From: Diphasiastrum complanatum
Taxonomy: Eukaryota; Streptophyta; Lycopodiopsida; Lycopodiales; Lycopodiaceae
DNA: 64,000 bases
Direction of reading: 5' to 3'
Assembly (NCBI GenBank): GCA_029204225.1
Contig: MU831910.1
Location: 1-64,000, forward strand
The notes beneath the pieces were generated by a model. It was not told where the DNA came from. It did no database searches and saw nothing but the letters and a program-made list of their open reading frames with translations. Below, one piece after another: positions 44,895 to 56,905 of the stretch. The first letter of the stretch is position 1. Every line of letters starts with the position of its first letter. Position numbers and translations under genes: made by a program.

Positions 44895-45196
44895 AGTTAT
44901 GATCAAAATCTCAGTGTTGAATCAATGAAGCATAAAAGACAGCAATAGACTAAAGCCCTACAAGCACTAGACAGGACAATAGGTTCTCCCACGAAGAGCC
45001 CAAGCAATACCAATCAATAATCTGAAAAATGAGTGTACAAATGCCCCTATAAATACCCTACCAATGAACCCTAAAATAGGAATTCAAAAGTAAAGGGAGG
45101 CCAAATGTGGAGGAAAATAGTGCGCCTCCTACAGGCCCCCACTCCACATATAACCATATAATAAGGGCCCAAGGCCAGTCAATGTCATAAAAAAGG
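44895..45196 (-). repeat. Chromovirus 3' LTR, last 302 bp (inverted)
   Basis: The reverse complement matches 38729-39031 from ttttttatgac to the LTR end ATAACT with about 3 percent difference. Together with 44268-44429 it rebuilds a full LTR of about 464 bp. Confidence 0.85.
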
Positions 45197-46562
45197 TACT
45201 GTAGAAAGGTAAATCCACTAAAAGGATGCTGTGAGTAGTGGCCATCTTCTCTCTAATAATAACTAAAGCGAAAATTCTCACCTCTTTTTTTAGTGAAACT
45301 TTCAGTACAGCAGAGAGGAAAGGTGTACCATGGCGACAAATGTCAGAGGGACTCCTTACTTCAAATGTATATGCTGAGAAGCCGCTTGTCGAAAATGCTT
45401 CTTTAGTGTACCCTGACTTGACTGTAAGCTCCTCACTGATGTCATGGAGGTTTTTCAGTTACACTTGAGCAATCTTTCAGTAGTCAAATAAATCACCCCA
45501 AAGTATTGTGCAAAAATCTAGTACAGTGGATTACTAAATTGCCTATGGTCATTGATTTTTTACCGTCATGCATGCTATGAGAATAATATAGCATAAAACT
45601 CAGTTCATAATGATATGCACTGACTGATATGTTTTCTTCCCAATGAAATGGTTTTTTCCTTATGGCCCCATAAAATTAGATAAATTTGATGTCTGCTTAT
45701 GGCAGCATCATTTGGCATTGCTGGTTTAGTTGTAATGTATGTGCAGCATTAAGCAAATGTCATGTTGATTATGGGTGGCCCTGTGTGTCATCATGATGCC
45801 TTTTCTGCTTGCTTCCAACTGTATTTCTGTCTTGGTATGTTTAACATGATTAATAATAGAGTCCAAAAAAGTGGAGAGCTAACGAGCCGACTTTGTTTCT
45901 AGTATTTTGTCTTTGTTTTGGTAACTCGTATACATATTATGATCCTTGTTCTTATTTATTATTTATTTTTAATTAGATCTATAAATTTTGAATTTTGAAT
46001 TTTGAATTTCATTTTATTTGAATTATTATTATTTTTTCTTTCTTTTTACTGGTTGTCTTTTGCTTCTTAGTCAACACTAGGTCTACCCAAGAGAATCCGG
46101 ATTCTTTCGAGACCCAGTTAGCAACTTATGCTTGGGTACTGATGAGACATAAGCAACGTTGTTTGGCTAAGATTTTTTGTTTATTGAATTTTATATTATT
46201 GTTTTGACATAGATCCTTTGACTTTTTGAGTTGCTCGTATATTGTTTCTAAGCTTCACCTTATGACATCAATGACTTCTCTATATAAATTTGTGAAATTG
46301 GATATATTCTAATTTCACAAATAGATATTTATTTCTATCTTATGTGTGCAATTTTGCATTTATTTCAATTTCACCAGAACAGTTGCAATTTTATAGTTAT
46401 TCACATTTTTTTTCTCTAGGGCTTATGACATTGATTTTACTTGATTTTGTTGATTCCCTAAACCCTAAACTGTAAAGTTTACTCTCTTATACAATCCAAA
46501 AGAACACACTCAAATGTAGATTATGTTCTTCTTGAAACATTGCACATTTTTTTTCTTAACAG
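45197..46562. other. No gene recognised
   Basis: AT-rich sequence, including a ttgaattttgaattttgaattt tandem near 45985-46008. It could hold introns of the following pseudogene. Confidence 0.35.
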
Positions 46563-47233
46563 ATTATTTAAAGGAGTTCCATGCTTATGAAGATGGCAAC
46601 CTTTCCTGGAAGGTAAGTTTCACGTCCATAAGGTTCCAGTTTTCTGTTTAGGTTTTAGGTTTCGGGTCCGCAGATGGAATGCATCTGAGCATTTTCTTTT
46701 GTTGATGCAATTGTAGATGTTGAAGATTGTTGCCCACAGGGCTGGGTTCATAACCATGTTTAGGGTTTAAGGTGGAGTTTTTTGTTTGTAGAGATATGAT
46801 AGAACTGTGACACAATGCAGGCTGATTATTTAGTAGGCAGCATTAGAAGTGAAACCTGCAACATTGTCCATGATTAGATGAGTGATTCCTGATGCAAAGT
46901 CAATGGATGAAGCCATGGAAGTCCTTCAAGGAAATTGGCTCAGAGCTATTGAAGAACATCATGTTCATTACTCTTGCCGGGAGATCTCTGTTATTCTTGA
47001 CATTGGCTGTTCTGTTGGAACCAGTACTTTGTGTCTTGTCGACAAATTTCCAGCAGCTCAAGTCACAGTTAAGTTTAGACTAATCAAGGGGTTTCTATTT
47101 ACAAATTTACAAAGTTGTGTTTATTCATCAACTTGATTTTCTGTTAATGAATGCCAGTTGTATTGTCATTTTCTTCACAGGGTTTAGATTTGTCTCGAGG
47201 ATCTGTAGATTTACTTGAATTCGTGACTGAGTG
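46563..47233 (+). pseudogene. Class I SAM-dependent methyltransferase gene fragment
   Basis: Three exon-like blocks with GT-AG junctions. Block 1, 46563-46612, reads DYLKEFHAYEDGNLSWK and ends at gtaagt. Block 2, 46837-47067, reads AALEVKPATLSMIR, a TGA, then VIPDAKSMDEAMEVLQGN, AIEEHHVHYS and the SAM-binding motif I LDIGCSVGTSTLCL, ending before gttaag. Block 3, 47181-47233, after ttcttcacag, reads GLDLSRGSVDLLEF and then a stop. Joined, motif I leads to the GLDLS strand typical of plant small-molecule methyltransferases. An internal TGA (Arg codon CGA to TGA likely) and the early stop in block 3 make it a pseudogene. This is the only clear host gene in the window. The exact family member is unknown. 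Confidence 0.7.
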
Positions 47234-48360
47234 AATTAAATCATGTGAATCATCACTCACTAACTCCCTTAATTCGCCAAAATGATTTTTCAATGTTGTT
47301 TCTCTAATATCTGAATCTAAAATGAAGAACTCATATTTGTAACAGGTTGTTCAAATGAGTCATTGACTAAAAAGTACTTAAATGAGAAATTTCAGATGAT
47401 ATTGTTGACGGGGAAACACAAAGGGTAATAGGATGAGAACCTAAAGGTGTGGCCTCATAATAATAGCTTTCATTAGTTGATGACTCAGATGTGGTTACGT
47501 ACTGTGTTACAACTACAAGAATAGAAGAAGAAAAACTACTTGCCATCATGAAAATAATAAAATTTTGATTCTATTCTTAGGCCAAGCATAGACAGAAATA
47601 AAAATTTGAACTGGAAAATCTACACAGCAAACAAAATTTTGACATTATGCTATGTTAGTCATAGAAAGAGTTAAACATCCTGTCCAACACCAATAGAAGT
47701 AGACACTGATATTCACAAAGCCCACATTTAACATAAAATCAACAATAAAAAAGATAATTTTCACCTGCAAAAGAAATTTCTTAAATGTTAGAGGGTTTCT
47801 TACTTGTAATTAGGTTTAGGGTTAGGGTTTAAGGTTTCATTCTAACGATAGGATTAGGGTTGGTAAAGTCGAGTTGGTTGCGGTCATCGAAAAAGTTGGT
47901 CGCAAAATTCATCGGTAGAGTTGGTGATGGTATCCGATCAAAAAAGGGGCCCACTAAATTTTGGAGGTTAAAAGTTTTCTTTATTTAAGGACCCAAAGAC
48001 TAGGACATGGCAACTCATTTGCAAATTTGCGCTCAAGGCTATCGTCAGAACAATATATGCATCCATTCGACGATCTTCTATAATCTCATGCATAATTTTC
48101 AGCAATCCACTTTCTGTTGAGGTATTATTTTTTATTTTTTAATTTTATTTTATTTTTTTATGCTCAGCATAGTATTACAAAGGTTAAATATATTTACGTA
48201 GATATTTTGAGTTTTTAAAATACATTAAAACTTACTATTTATGTTATGCTGAGCATAACATAGAAACATCCTATGCTATGGTTATTCAGAAAGAAAAGTT
48301 TATTTTTTTTATTAATCCTATGTTGAGCATAGTAAGTTCTTTTATTTTTCATAGATTCGC
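47234..48360. other. No gene recognised
   Basis: AT-rich sequence. A short TTAGGG-like stretch lies at 47812-47840. From 48160 onward isolated TATGCTGAGCATA palindromes precede the large foldback. Confidence 0.4.
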
Positions 48361-48776
48361 TATGCTCAACATAGGAACCTCTCTTCCTCTTGCTCGTGAT
48401 CTATGTTGAGTGTAGCGTCTCTTCAGTCTCCATGAGGTTATGTTATGCTCAATAGGATATTCCCTTCCTCTCACCCGTGTTCTATGCTGAGCATAACATC
48501 TCTTCAAACTCCATGAGATTATGATATGCTCAGCATAGGATATCCTCTTTCGCTTGCCCGCTCAACATAGAACACGGACGAGAGGAAGAGGATACCATAT
48601 GCTGAGCATAGCATAACCCCGTGGAGGATGAAGAGACGCTATGCTCAGCATAGAACGCGAGTGAGAGGAAGAGAATATCCTATGTTGAGCATAATATAAC
48701 CTCGTGGTGACTGAAGAGACGCTATGCTCAGCATAGATTGCGGGTGAGAGGAAGAGAGGTTCCTATGTTGAGCATA
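48361..48776. repeat. Large foldback (about 200-bp arms) built of TATGCTGAGCATA units
   Basis: The left arm 48361-48560 and right arm about 48575-48776 are reverse complements at roughly 84 percent by eye. Each arm holds about 2.5 tandem units of about 82 bp, each carrying the 13-bp near-palindrome TATGCTGAGCATA or TATGTTGAGCATA. Transcription through it would give a long hairpin RNA. It abuts a Copia fragment on the right. Confidence 0.8.
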
Positions 48777-48779
48777 TGC

Positions 48780-49140
48780 TGAGTGCACTAGCTCAAATTG
48801 ATGATGAGTCTTGATTTTGGATCTTGGAAAAGGCCTTCTATGAGATTTGGCAATAACACAAGCTTCACAAGGTTGAAGCTCCTTTGACATAGACTTTGAA
48901 GATCCAATAGCTTTTCCATCTAGATGTCATGGCCTTGAAATTGGGGTGGCCCAATCTCTTGTTCCATAGATATTCTTGAGTAATCTTGGTTTGTAGGCAA
49001 TCTCACAAATGTTAGCACTCTCACTAGAATCTAGTTTGTACAACTTCCCAAATCTATATCCTCTAGCAATCACTTCATCCTCTCTCTTGATGACATGTGT
49101 CAACATCAAATTTGACATCTAAACCATTATCAAACACTAA
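48780..49140 (-). pseudogene. Copia pre-integrase fragment
   Basis: The minus strand reads GDEVIARGYRFGKLYKLDSSESANI-like (about 48980-49070; E replaces G at the start), a frameshifted WATPISRP, then ELQPCEACVIAKSHRRPFPRSKIK and FELVHS (about 48790-48880). It is the integrase zinc-finger region of the same family as 36736-37680, truncated by the foldback. Confidence 0.7.
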
Positions 49141-49454
49141 TGTACAGATAGGAGGAGGAGAAAAAGTAAGAAGCATACACAAAATGTGTATGAAAGAAAG
49201 AGGTCGATGAATGCAGTCTTGTAGTAGCAGACACATATTATTAGACTAATGATTTAGTGCTAGCAGTAGCAGTTTTTAATAAGGGAGAATACCTCTTTTA
49301 CCTCCATGCGCTGATCTGGGAAACAGAGAGCACTAAAAAATACCATTGTTGTAATATAGACAAGTAATAGTTCTTCTACTCAATCTCCAAGGAGATTGAC
49401 AAGAGAAAGAAGAGCACCAGTCATATTTGTGCTTGACAGCTCTACAAATACAAA

Positions 49455-49520
49455 TATGGACCAGATAGCAACGCATCAAGATATAAAGCTAGACTTGTTG
49501 CTAAAGGTTTCTCACAGACA
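49455..49520 (+). pseudogene. Short Copia RT fragment
   Basis: About 22 codons in one frame resemble the start of Copia RT (ASRYKARLVAKGFSQ), then the similarity changes abruptly. It is probably a scrap of a separate element fused to the next one. Confidence 0.45.
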
Positions 49521-49674
49521 TCTCAAGATATTACTACTCAACCTCAAGAGACAGGTTGGAGAGATAGAGATAAAGCTTTTGGTGCAAGAAGGAATGAGAT
49601 TGCAGGTGACAAACGCAAGGAGAAGGATGTACCGTGGGATACATTTTCACCAGGAAGCTGATCACCTGACATGA

Positions 49675-51360
49675 AGCTCCCTAAGTGGTTTGAGAGATTG
49701 TTGGAGAGCCGTGACACGGATGACTTTCCAAGATCATCTAGCCAGGGAGAGCTACGATCAACAAGAGAAAAGACACAACCTGAAAGGTATGAAGCAAATT
49801 ATGCTCTCTTATCTAGCATTATTTAAAGCAAGGAACCTTCGACTTATGGTGAAGCAAAGGATGATGACATTTGGGTCAAGGCCATGGGAGAGGAGATGGA
49901 GTCAATTGCAAAGCATAGCACATGGGACTTAGCAGAACCACCAGTTGGCAAGAAACCCATTGGTTGCAAATGGGTATACAGGACTAAGTACCATGCAGAT
50001 GGAAGTATAGCAAAGCACAAGGCAAGATTGGTGATCAAAGGGTATGCACAAAGTAAAGGCATCGACTATGAGGAGACCTTTGCGCCAGTATGTAAGTGGA
50101 ATACTCTACGTCTACTTGTTGCTTTAGCTTCACATTTTGGTTGGCCTTTGCATCAGATGGATGTGAAATCTGCTTTTCTAAATGGTGAGTTAGAAGAAGA
50201 TGTGTTCATGGATAAACCTGAAGGTTTTGTAGCGAAGGGACAGGAAAATATGTCGCTTGCAGAAAGCGCTTTATGGTCTTAAATAGACACCACGTGCGTG
50301 GTATAGCAGGATTGATGCCTACTTTCGTTCAAAGGGAATGGTGAGAACACGTTCTGATCCAAATCTATATGTCTTATGCTTTGATGGTATGGTTGCTTTG
50401 ATTGTTCTTTATGTTGATGACTTGATTATTACGGGAAATAATCAAGAGATGATAGATATGATCAAGAAAGATCTCATGGAACAATTCGAGATGACAGATC
50501 TCAACCTGATGCATTATTGCCTTGGAATAGAGGTGTGGCAAAAAGGACACGAAGTGGGTTTAACACAGGTGAAGTATGTCAAAGAGTTGCTACACAGGTT
50601 TAGGTTGCAGGATTGAAAACCAATGAATACTCCTATTGAACTAGGTAAAAAGCTTTCTAAGCTTGATGAGTCACAGTCATTTGATGCTACGCTGTATAGG
50701 CAGTTAGTAGGGAGCTTGATTTACCTTACCACGACTAGACCAGATATATGCTATGCTGTTGGCATTGTAAGTCAGTTTATGGCATCACCTATGGAAACGC
50801 ATTGGAAGGCAGCTAAACGCATTTTGTGTTATGTGAAAGGCACTTCAGAGTATGGCTTGATTTACAGGAAACATGATGGTTTACTTGAGTTGTGTGGCTA
50901 TGTGGATGCGGATTGGGGAGGTGACTATGATGATCTTAGATCCACCACAGGGTATGTATTCCAGTTTTGTGGTAGTTGCTTTTCCTGGTCTAGTAAGAAG
51001 CAAAGTACAATTGCTCTATCCACCACAGAAGCAGAGTATAAGGCAATGTGTAGTGCAGCACAAGAAGCTATATGGTTGAGACAAATCTTGGAAGAAGTTG
51101 GCATGAAGCAAAAAAATCTCATGACATTACATAGCGACAGTCAGAGTGGCATTCAGCTAGCAAAGAATCCAGTGTTCCATGTGAGAACTAAACACGTTGA
51201 GATTCAGTATCACTTTATACGTGAGAGGTTGTTGAGTCGTGAAATTCATGTTGTCCATTGTAGTACAGAAGAACAACTAGTTGATATTTTCACTAAGCCA
51301 CTTGTTGGAGAAAAGTTTGATAAGTTTAGATCAAAGCTTTATGTACTTAAAGTTTGTTGA
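49675..51360 (+). pseudogene. Copia RT and RNase H (third lineage)
   Basis: A Copia pol remnant with RT entry (WVKAMGEEMESIAKHSTWDL, GCKWVYRTKYHADGS, ETFAPVCKWNTLRLL, QMDVKSAFLNGELEED), the intact catalytic box LYVDDLIITGNN (about 50410-50445), and RNase H in frame 50623-51360 (CGYVDADWGGDYDDLRSTTGY, STTEAEYKAM, SDSQSGIQLAKNPVFHVRTKH, IFTKPL). Defects are a stop at about 49824, a frameshift near 50245, a TAG at about 50282 (LK-stop-TPRAW) and a TGA at about 50616. Apart from these it is well preserved. Confidence 0.85.
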
Positions 51361-51413
51361 CTTTAAAGCTATGTATATGACTGTATAAAAAGTAGACTCT
51401 ACTTTAAGGGAGA

Positions 51414-51693
51414 GAGTTAGAATTAAAGTAGAATCACTGTGCTAGTGTACTGTGGGTCCGATCAGTTGATAAGGATTAGTTGGCCTCGCCACAAGGCAAG
51501 TCGACAGGACACGCGTCCCGCCCACGGCAACCTGGGTCATGATGGGTTGCCTGAGTGAACAACTATATGTACAGTGTAATTTAATTTTGAGAAATATAGT
51601 TGCTATGTGAGCTTGCTATGGAGAGTATTTTCTGTCTGTGTTGTGTAGCATGATCTGTGTTCCTATGCAAAGCAAATTCTAAGTGTTCCCACA
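51414..51693 (+). repeat. Probable Copia 3' LTR
   Basis: After a purine run (taagggagag, about 51404-51413) the sequence starts GTTAGAATTAAAGTAG and ends near AAATTCTAAG. TTAGAATT and AATTCTAA match as terminal inverted repeats, as in short Copia LTRs. The terminal TG/CA are degenerate. Confidence 0.5.
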
Positions 51694-52740
51694 TGTGAAT
51701 TAAATGCATATATCATTTAGATCAATCATTTAGTATGTACATATCATTTTATTTGAGATCTAGTGGCTAAAATGGCCAAAATCTAGTTTTCTAGCTATAT
51801 GCCACTTGGCATCTGTGCAGAATTGCCAAAAATTGGCAAATCTAGCTTGATAAAAAAACCATGTAGTATAATGTAAATTTTGTAATAAGTGGATTCCACA
51901 CATGTGAGGCCAAGATGTCACATGGCAATCCACTCCTAATGTAGGTTAGCTCAAGTCCATAGGGTTAATCATGTCATTTTGGTAGTGATTCCTAGTTTAT
52001 AGGACCTAAATCCTAGATTTAAGACAAAAAATTGACCAACTAGCTATCTATCAAGCATGACTCTAAGAAATAGACTAGGGTTTTATTTTAGGGAAAGAAG
52101 AGTGAGTTAACTTCCTTATTACATGCTGGAAATCCACCTGACTTCAAGAAGGAAGTCAAATTTGCTATGTATTCCAAGCTCCCATAGTGAGAAGATAGAA
52201 ATTTTTGGAGCTCATTGGCAATCTCAAGCTAGTTCACTATGTACATTGAGTTTTTGTGATCTAAATGAAACCAAATTAATTTTTACTTGTTTCTTAGCTT
52301 GAAGGCCATACTACAGCCTGTAGTACACACGTGTGGAATCGAATTTCAATGTTGATCAATGCATTTGATGTTAATGCTTGTTGTTTGTCAAATTGCCAAT
52401 CTAGATCAACTTTTTGATGACTAGTTTTTTGATAGATTGTTAAGCAAGGGGTAAAAAAAGCTATTTACATGGGTAGGAGGGATCTCACACGTGTTAAAGC
52501 ATCAGTAGTAGGTGAAATCCTACTTGTAGTAGATAATTGTGCAAGTCCCTATAAGTTAGGAAAATTGCCTCAAATCAAAGAAGGTGGCTATGAGTTAGGA
52601 ATCTTAGACCATGCTCCATATTGACGATTATTGGTGGATCCTATGATGACTAGGTACTCTCACACGTGTCAAATCAGTTGAGTCAACAACAGTTGTTGTG
52701 TATATATAGAGCCTCATTTGGCCATAATCAACAAGCAAGC
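51694..52740. other. LTR-like but unassigned
   Basis: Several CACACGTGTG-type palindromes (51899, 52326, 52487, 52658) mark probable LTR debris. No boundaries were found. Confidence 0.4.

Positions 52741-53750
<1,010 letters not shown>

Positions 53751-53823
<73 letters not shown>
53751..53823 (+). repeat. (CT)n microsatellite
   Basis: About 36 uninterrupted CT units. Confidence 0.95.
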
Positions 53824-53826
<3 letters not shown>

Positions 53827-54579
53827 CTTGCGAGCTTGAATACTCCTGAGCATTCTAGCTCACTTCTTAGTGTTGTTTTAGAGATTGCTATTGGAATGGA
53901 TGCAACTAATGGATCTAAAAAAAAAAAATTGTTCAATTTATTTGATGGTCAAGTGGAAGATCAAGAGGTTGATCTCAAAGGGCTTCACCAATACAAAAGG
54001 AAAGGTGGCAATTTGGAGCTAGAGCATCAAAGGGAAGTCAAGTGGAAAAGATACTTTGGATCTATTTTTGCAGGTTATTGAAGAGTAAATTAAGGTCAAA
54101 GGTGTAGCAAGGAAGTGTTGTTCAAGTTTACTTTACTTGTTCTATCTCATGTTTGAGAAATTTCATGTGAATGTGTGTGCAAATTGACAAGATATGGTGA
54201 AACTAGTTACATTGTTTTGCATCATTTTGATGTTGGAGTTGTACTAGCATTCTTGGATGGTTTTACTGATGGAAATAAATCTAAGGAACGGCTCATTATA
54301 TCACTCATTCATTGTCAAGTCATCAAGTGATGATGATATTTTATGGCAAGATGGAGATGGAGGCTCATTCATGATTTTCATGGAGGATACATATCAAGAA
54401 AGGACAAAGATTGAGGAGACATGCAAGCATTGGTTGATTACTCACATTTATTGTTTGGTTGTTGTTATTTTCTAGATATTTCAAAGTTTGAATCAAGGAG
54501 GAATCATTGCATTTACATGTAAGAAATAGTGAAGCATCCAATGTGGACACTATTATCTATATCAATTATGAAATATATT
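53824..54579. other. Unassigned
   Basis: Plus-strand frames of 81 (53836-54081) and 72 (54257-54475) codons are rich in Lys, Asp and Glu and unrecognised. Position suggests decayed internal sequence of the Copia whose 3' end follows. Confidence 0.3.
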
Positions 54580-54681
54580 ATAAAACCATAGAAAGGAAGT
54601 CTATGCTTAGGATGGAAATCATTCTTAAGATGGATCAAAGTAGTGTGGTCAAATCTATGCTAAAACTAGTTGAAGAGGGAG
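54580..54681 (+). pseudogene. Copia polyprotein C-terminal scrap
   Basis: Positions about 54640-54681 encode VVKSMLKLVEEGV, ending with the stop inside the LTR start. This is the same tail as LSKSMLKLVEEGV of the minus-strand copy at 63348. The agttgaagagggag purine run serves as PPT. Confidence 0.6.
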
Positions 54682-55311
54682 TGTGAAAATTGTCAACTAG
54701 TTTAGTTGATTTATCTTGCCAATTTTGAGGCCAACGTGAGTAGAGATAGATTTATTTTTGTCAATAAAAACCTAAACAGTGTTTTTACTATTTTTGGAAA
54801 TTACAAATTGGATGAGGTCGGATTTGGACCCATTGTAATTGGCATGATATAGATAAATTGCATCTAGACTAGAATTTCTAGGTTTTTTTTATGAAGTACC
54901 AAGAAGTTATCATTTAGGGCAAGTTTAGGGCAATTGGCCAAGTGAAATTTTGACAGCTATAAATATCAGTACCAGTGTGGAGAATTCTATTCTCATTTTA
55001 TGTGGAGAATTCATCTCTTTTGATTCTATGTCCATCTCATGTGTATTTCTCAAGATATCTTGATTTCTAGTGTCTAGAATGTGATTTTTATTGTTGATCT
55101 TGCATCCACACATGTGAATGACTGTAGTCTATTGTTGTTGTATGGATAGGGATGGTACCAAATTGGATCTAGTGCTTTTGATTAGATCTTCATGCATTTC
55201 CAAGTTCTAGCCTATGTAAAGTGATGATTTCTATCTTGTAGCTAAATCTAGATGTGCAACCAAAAAAGATCTTAGATCCATCAAGTGTGTCTTGGATATG
55301 ATTTTCTCACA
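54682..55311 (+). repeat. Copia LTR-C2 (3' LTR)
   Basis: It starts TGTGAAAATTGTCAACTAG and ends near TTTTCTCACA (630 bp), with CACACATGTG at about 55106. No PBS follows, so it is a 3' LTR. It is related to LTR-C1 and to the LTR at 62792-63352. Confidence 0.65.
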
Positions 55312-55536
55312 GTCCCTCTAAATAGTGTTGTGAAATTGATAACATATCCAGAACCTCAATAGAATTGGAGTGATTGGCATGGTTTGTGTTGTCACCAATT
55401 GAGGATGCGCAAGTATATGGTTTGAATTCAAATGATTATTCTTTAGAGGAGCAACACATGCAGGGATGCAAGATCTCAAGGGAAAATCACACATACATTG
55501 ATGGATTTCTAGACATGCATGGAACCATTGTTACAT
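55312..55536. other. No gene recognised
   Basis: A frame opens at 55374 but is not convincing as a gene. Confidence 0.3.
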
Positions 55537-55654
55537 GGGGGGGGAAGGCCCTGACTGAGGGCATTCCTTGCTGGGAGGGCCCTTTCCCGAGGGCGGGAGC
55601 CCGAGGGCAGTCCCCAACCAGCAAGGAAGGCCTGAGGGCTTCGGGCCTTCCCCT
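55537..55654. repeat. GC-rich hairpin
   Basis: The arms ggggaaggccctga...ccttgctgg (55540-55575) and ccagcaagg...cgggccttcccc (55617-55653) pair around a GC-rich loop (gggcgggagcccgagggc). It stands out from the AT-rich background. Confidence 0.65.
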
Positions 55655-55689
55655 ACGTAATGCCATTGTGCGAAGGTTTTTTTTTTTTT

Positions 55690-55812
55690 TCCATTTTTTG
55701 GCCGTACGGTACGGCCGTACAGCCGTATACATGGACCAGTATTTTTTATTTTTATTTTTTCGTTTTTTGGCCGTACGGTACCGTACGGACGTACGCGTGG
55801 ACCAGTTTTTTT
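55690..55812. repeat. Palindromic duplicated unit
   Basis: Two copies of a tttttggccgtacgg...gtggaccagttttttattttt unit. The second contains the perfect 18-bp palindrome CCGTACGGTACCGTACGG (55771-55788) and the first the near-palindrome GGCCGTACGGTACGGCC. Confidence 0.7.
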
Positions 55813-55914
55813 ATTTTTCAATTTTTTGCCCTTTTTTTTTTGCAAATTTTTTTACGTTTGTGGTGGAATGTGGATGTGGACAGCCAATGACGGGCTGCCA
55901 CATAGCACATGCAC

Positions 55915-56020
55915 ATTCCACCGGAGAGAGGAGAGAGAACGTGCATTTCACTGGAGAGAGGAGAGAGAAAGTAAATTCCACCGGAGAGAGGAGAGAGAAT
56001 GATAGATTCCTAAGAGAGAG
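55915..56020 (+). repeat. 30-bp tandem repeat
   Basis: Units start at 55915, 55945 and 55975, with a degenerate fourth at 56005 (attccaccggagagaggaga core). The period of exactly 30 keeps an open frame reading STGERREN-type decapeptides. Confidence 0.8.
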
Positions 56021-56028
56021 AAAATTGG

Positions 56029-56905
56029 ATGGACATTATGCTCCTGGAGGTGGTCCCAAAATACAAAGGACACCTGAGCACAAGGCATTACGTGCATATA
56101 AATAGTTCCATTGGCCACCCTTTATTGACAAATTGTGTGTTTGAGGAACGCACCAATGGAAAAGAAGAATATTTAACTAGGAATGTAAAGGGTACTTATG
56201 TAATGGTCTGTGCCACTAGATTTATCAAGGTTGGGAAAATTGTTCAACAAGTATAGTTTCAAGCGTCCTTTGCTAATATGTTTGCAAAAGACAATAAGTC
56301 AAATGGGAATATTTAAATTTTTTTTATATGCAAATATGTATAATCCATGCATTTCTGATTGTATTTGATTTGTGTAATTAAATTTGTCAAATCATAGGAG
56401 AACTATTTGGCTAATGTATGTGAAATTTGTAAATATATAAATATGTAGAAGCAGGGAATTCTTTGAGTTTATTGAATGTTAACAAGTTGGAATGAAGAAT
56501 ATTCTAAAAGATACATTGGTATGTTGGTATATTGTTGGTATATTGGTAGTTTTATTGTTGCTTATGATGATTTTCATTCCAGCATCATGTTTATTATTGT
56601 GATTTTCATTGAAACCCATCAGTGAAGAAGTAGAATATCTTAAGAGAATTACAAATGGCACTTATGTAAATGGTTTGTGCCACTAGATCTATGATCAAGG
56701 CTGGGGAGGAATTGTTCATCAAGTGTAGTAGGAGAACAATTCGTAAAGTATAGTCTCAATTGTCATTTGCCTAGATGTTTACAAAAGATAATAAGTGAAA
56801 GCTATTGTATGTGAAATTTATAACTATGTAAATACGTAGAAGAGTGCAATTTTTTGATCTCATTGAATGTTAACAAGTTGGAAAGAATAATGGTCTAATA
56901 GATAC
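56029..56905 (+). pseudogene. Possible SET-domain-like remnant, tandemly duplicated
   Basis: Frame 56029-56256 reads HYVHINSSIGHPLLTNCVFEE, NGKEEYLTRNVKG and VCATRFIKVGKIV. The order N-S ... NC-x-F ... ATRFIK-x-G resembles the end of a SET methyltransferase domain (NHS, PNC, ATRDIKAGEE). A second, more decayed copy of this 3' sequence follows at about 56653-56905 (GTYVNGLCH, DQGWGG), and a third partial one after the Copia insertion at about 62098-62215. The match is weak; an unrelated repeat is possible. Confidence 0.3.
56901..56905 (+). repeat. Target-site duplication (gatac), left copy
   Basis: gatac flanks the left LTR end and is repeated at 62098-62102. Confidence 0.9.

Larger units (their letters stand above)
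38567..45196 (+). mobile_element. Chromodomain Ty3/Gypsy element (chromovirus), 3' LTR rearranged
   Basis: This is a nearly complete element: 5' LTR 38567-39031, PBS 39032, leader with a triplicated segment, gag, protease, RT, RNase H, integrase with chromodomain, PPT and a 3' LTR broken into a forward part (44268-44429) and an inverted part (44895-45196). Both LTR ends and the atacg TSD can be traced. LTR divergence by eye is about 4-5 percent. Several stops and frameshifts plus an RT-RNaseH deletion make it non-autonomous. Confidence 0.85.

Noticed and set aside
55374-56105. 243-codon ORF
   Set aside because: It runs through a hairpin, poly-T runs, palindromes and a 30-bp repeat. Composition follows the repeats, and no domain is seen.
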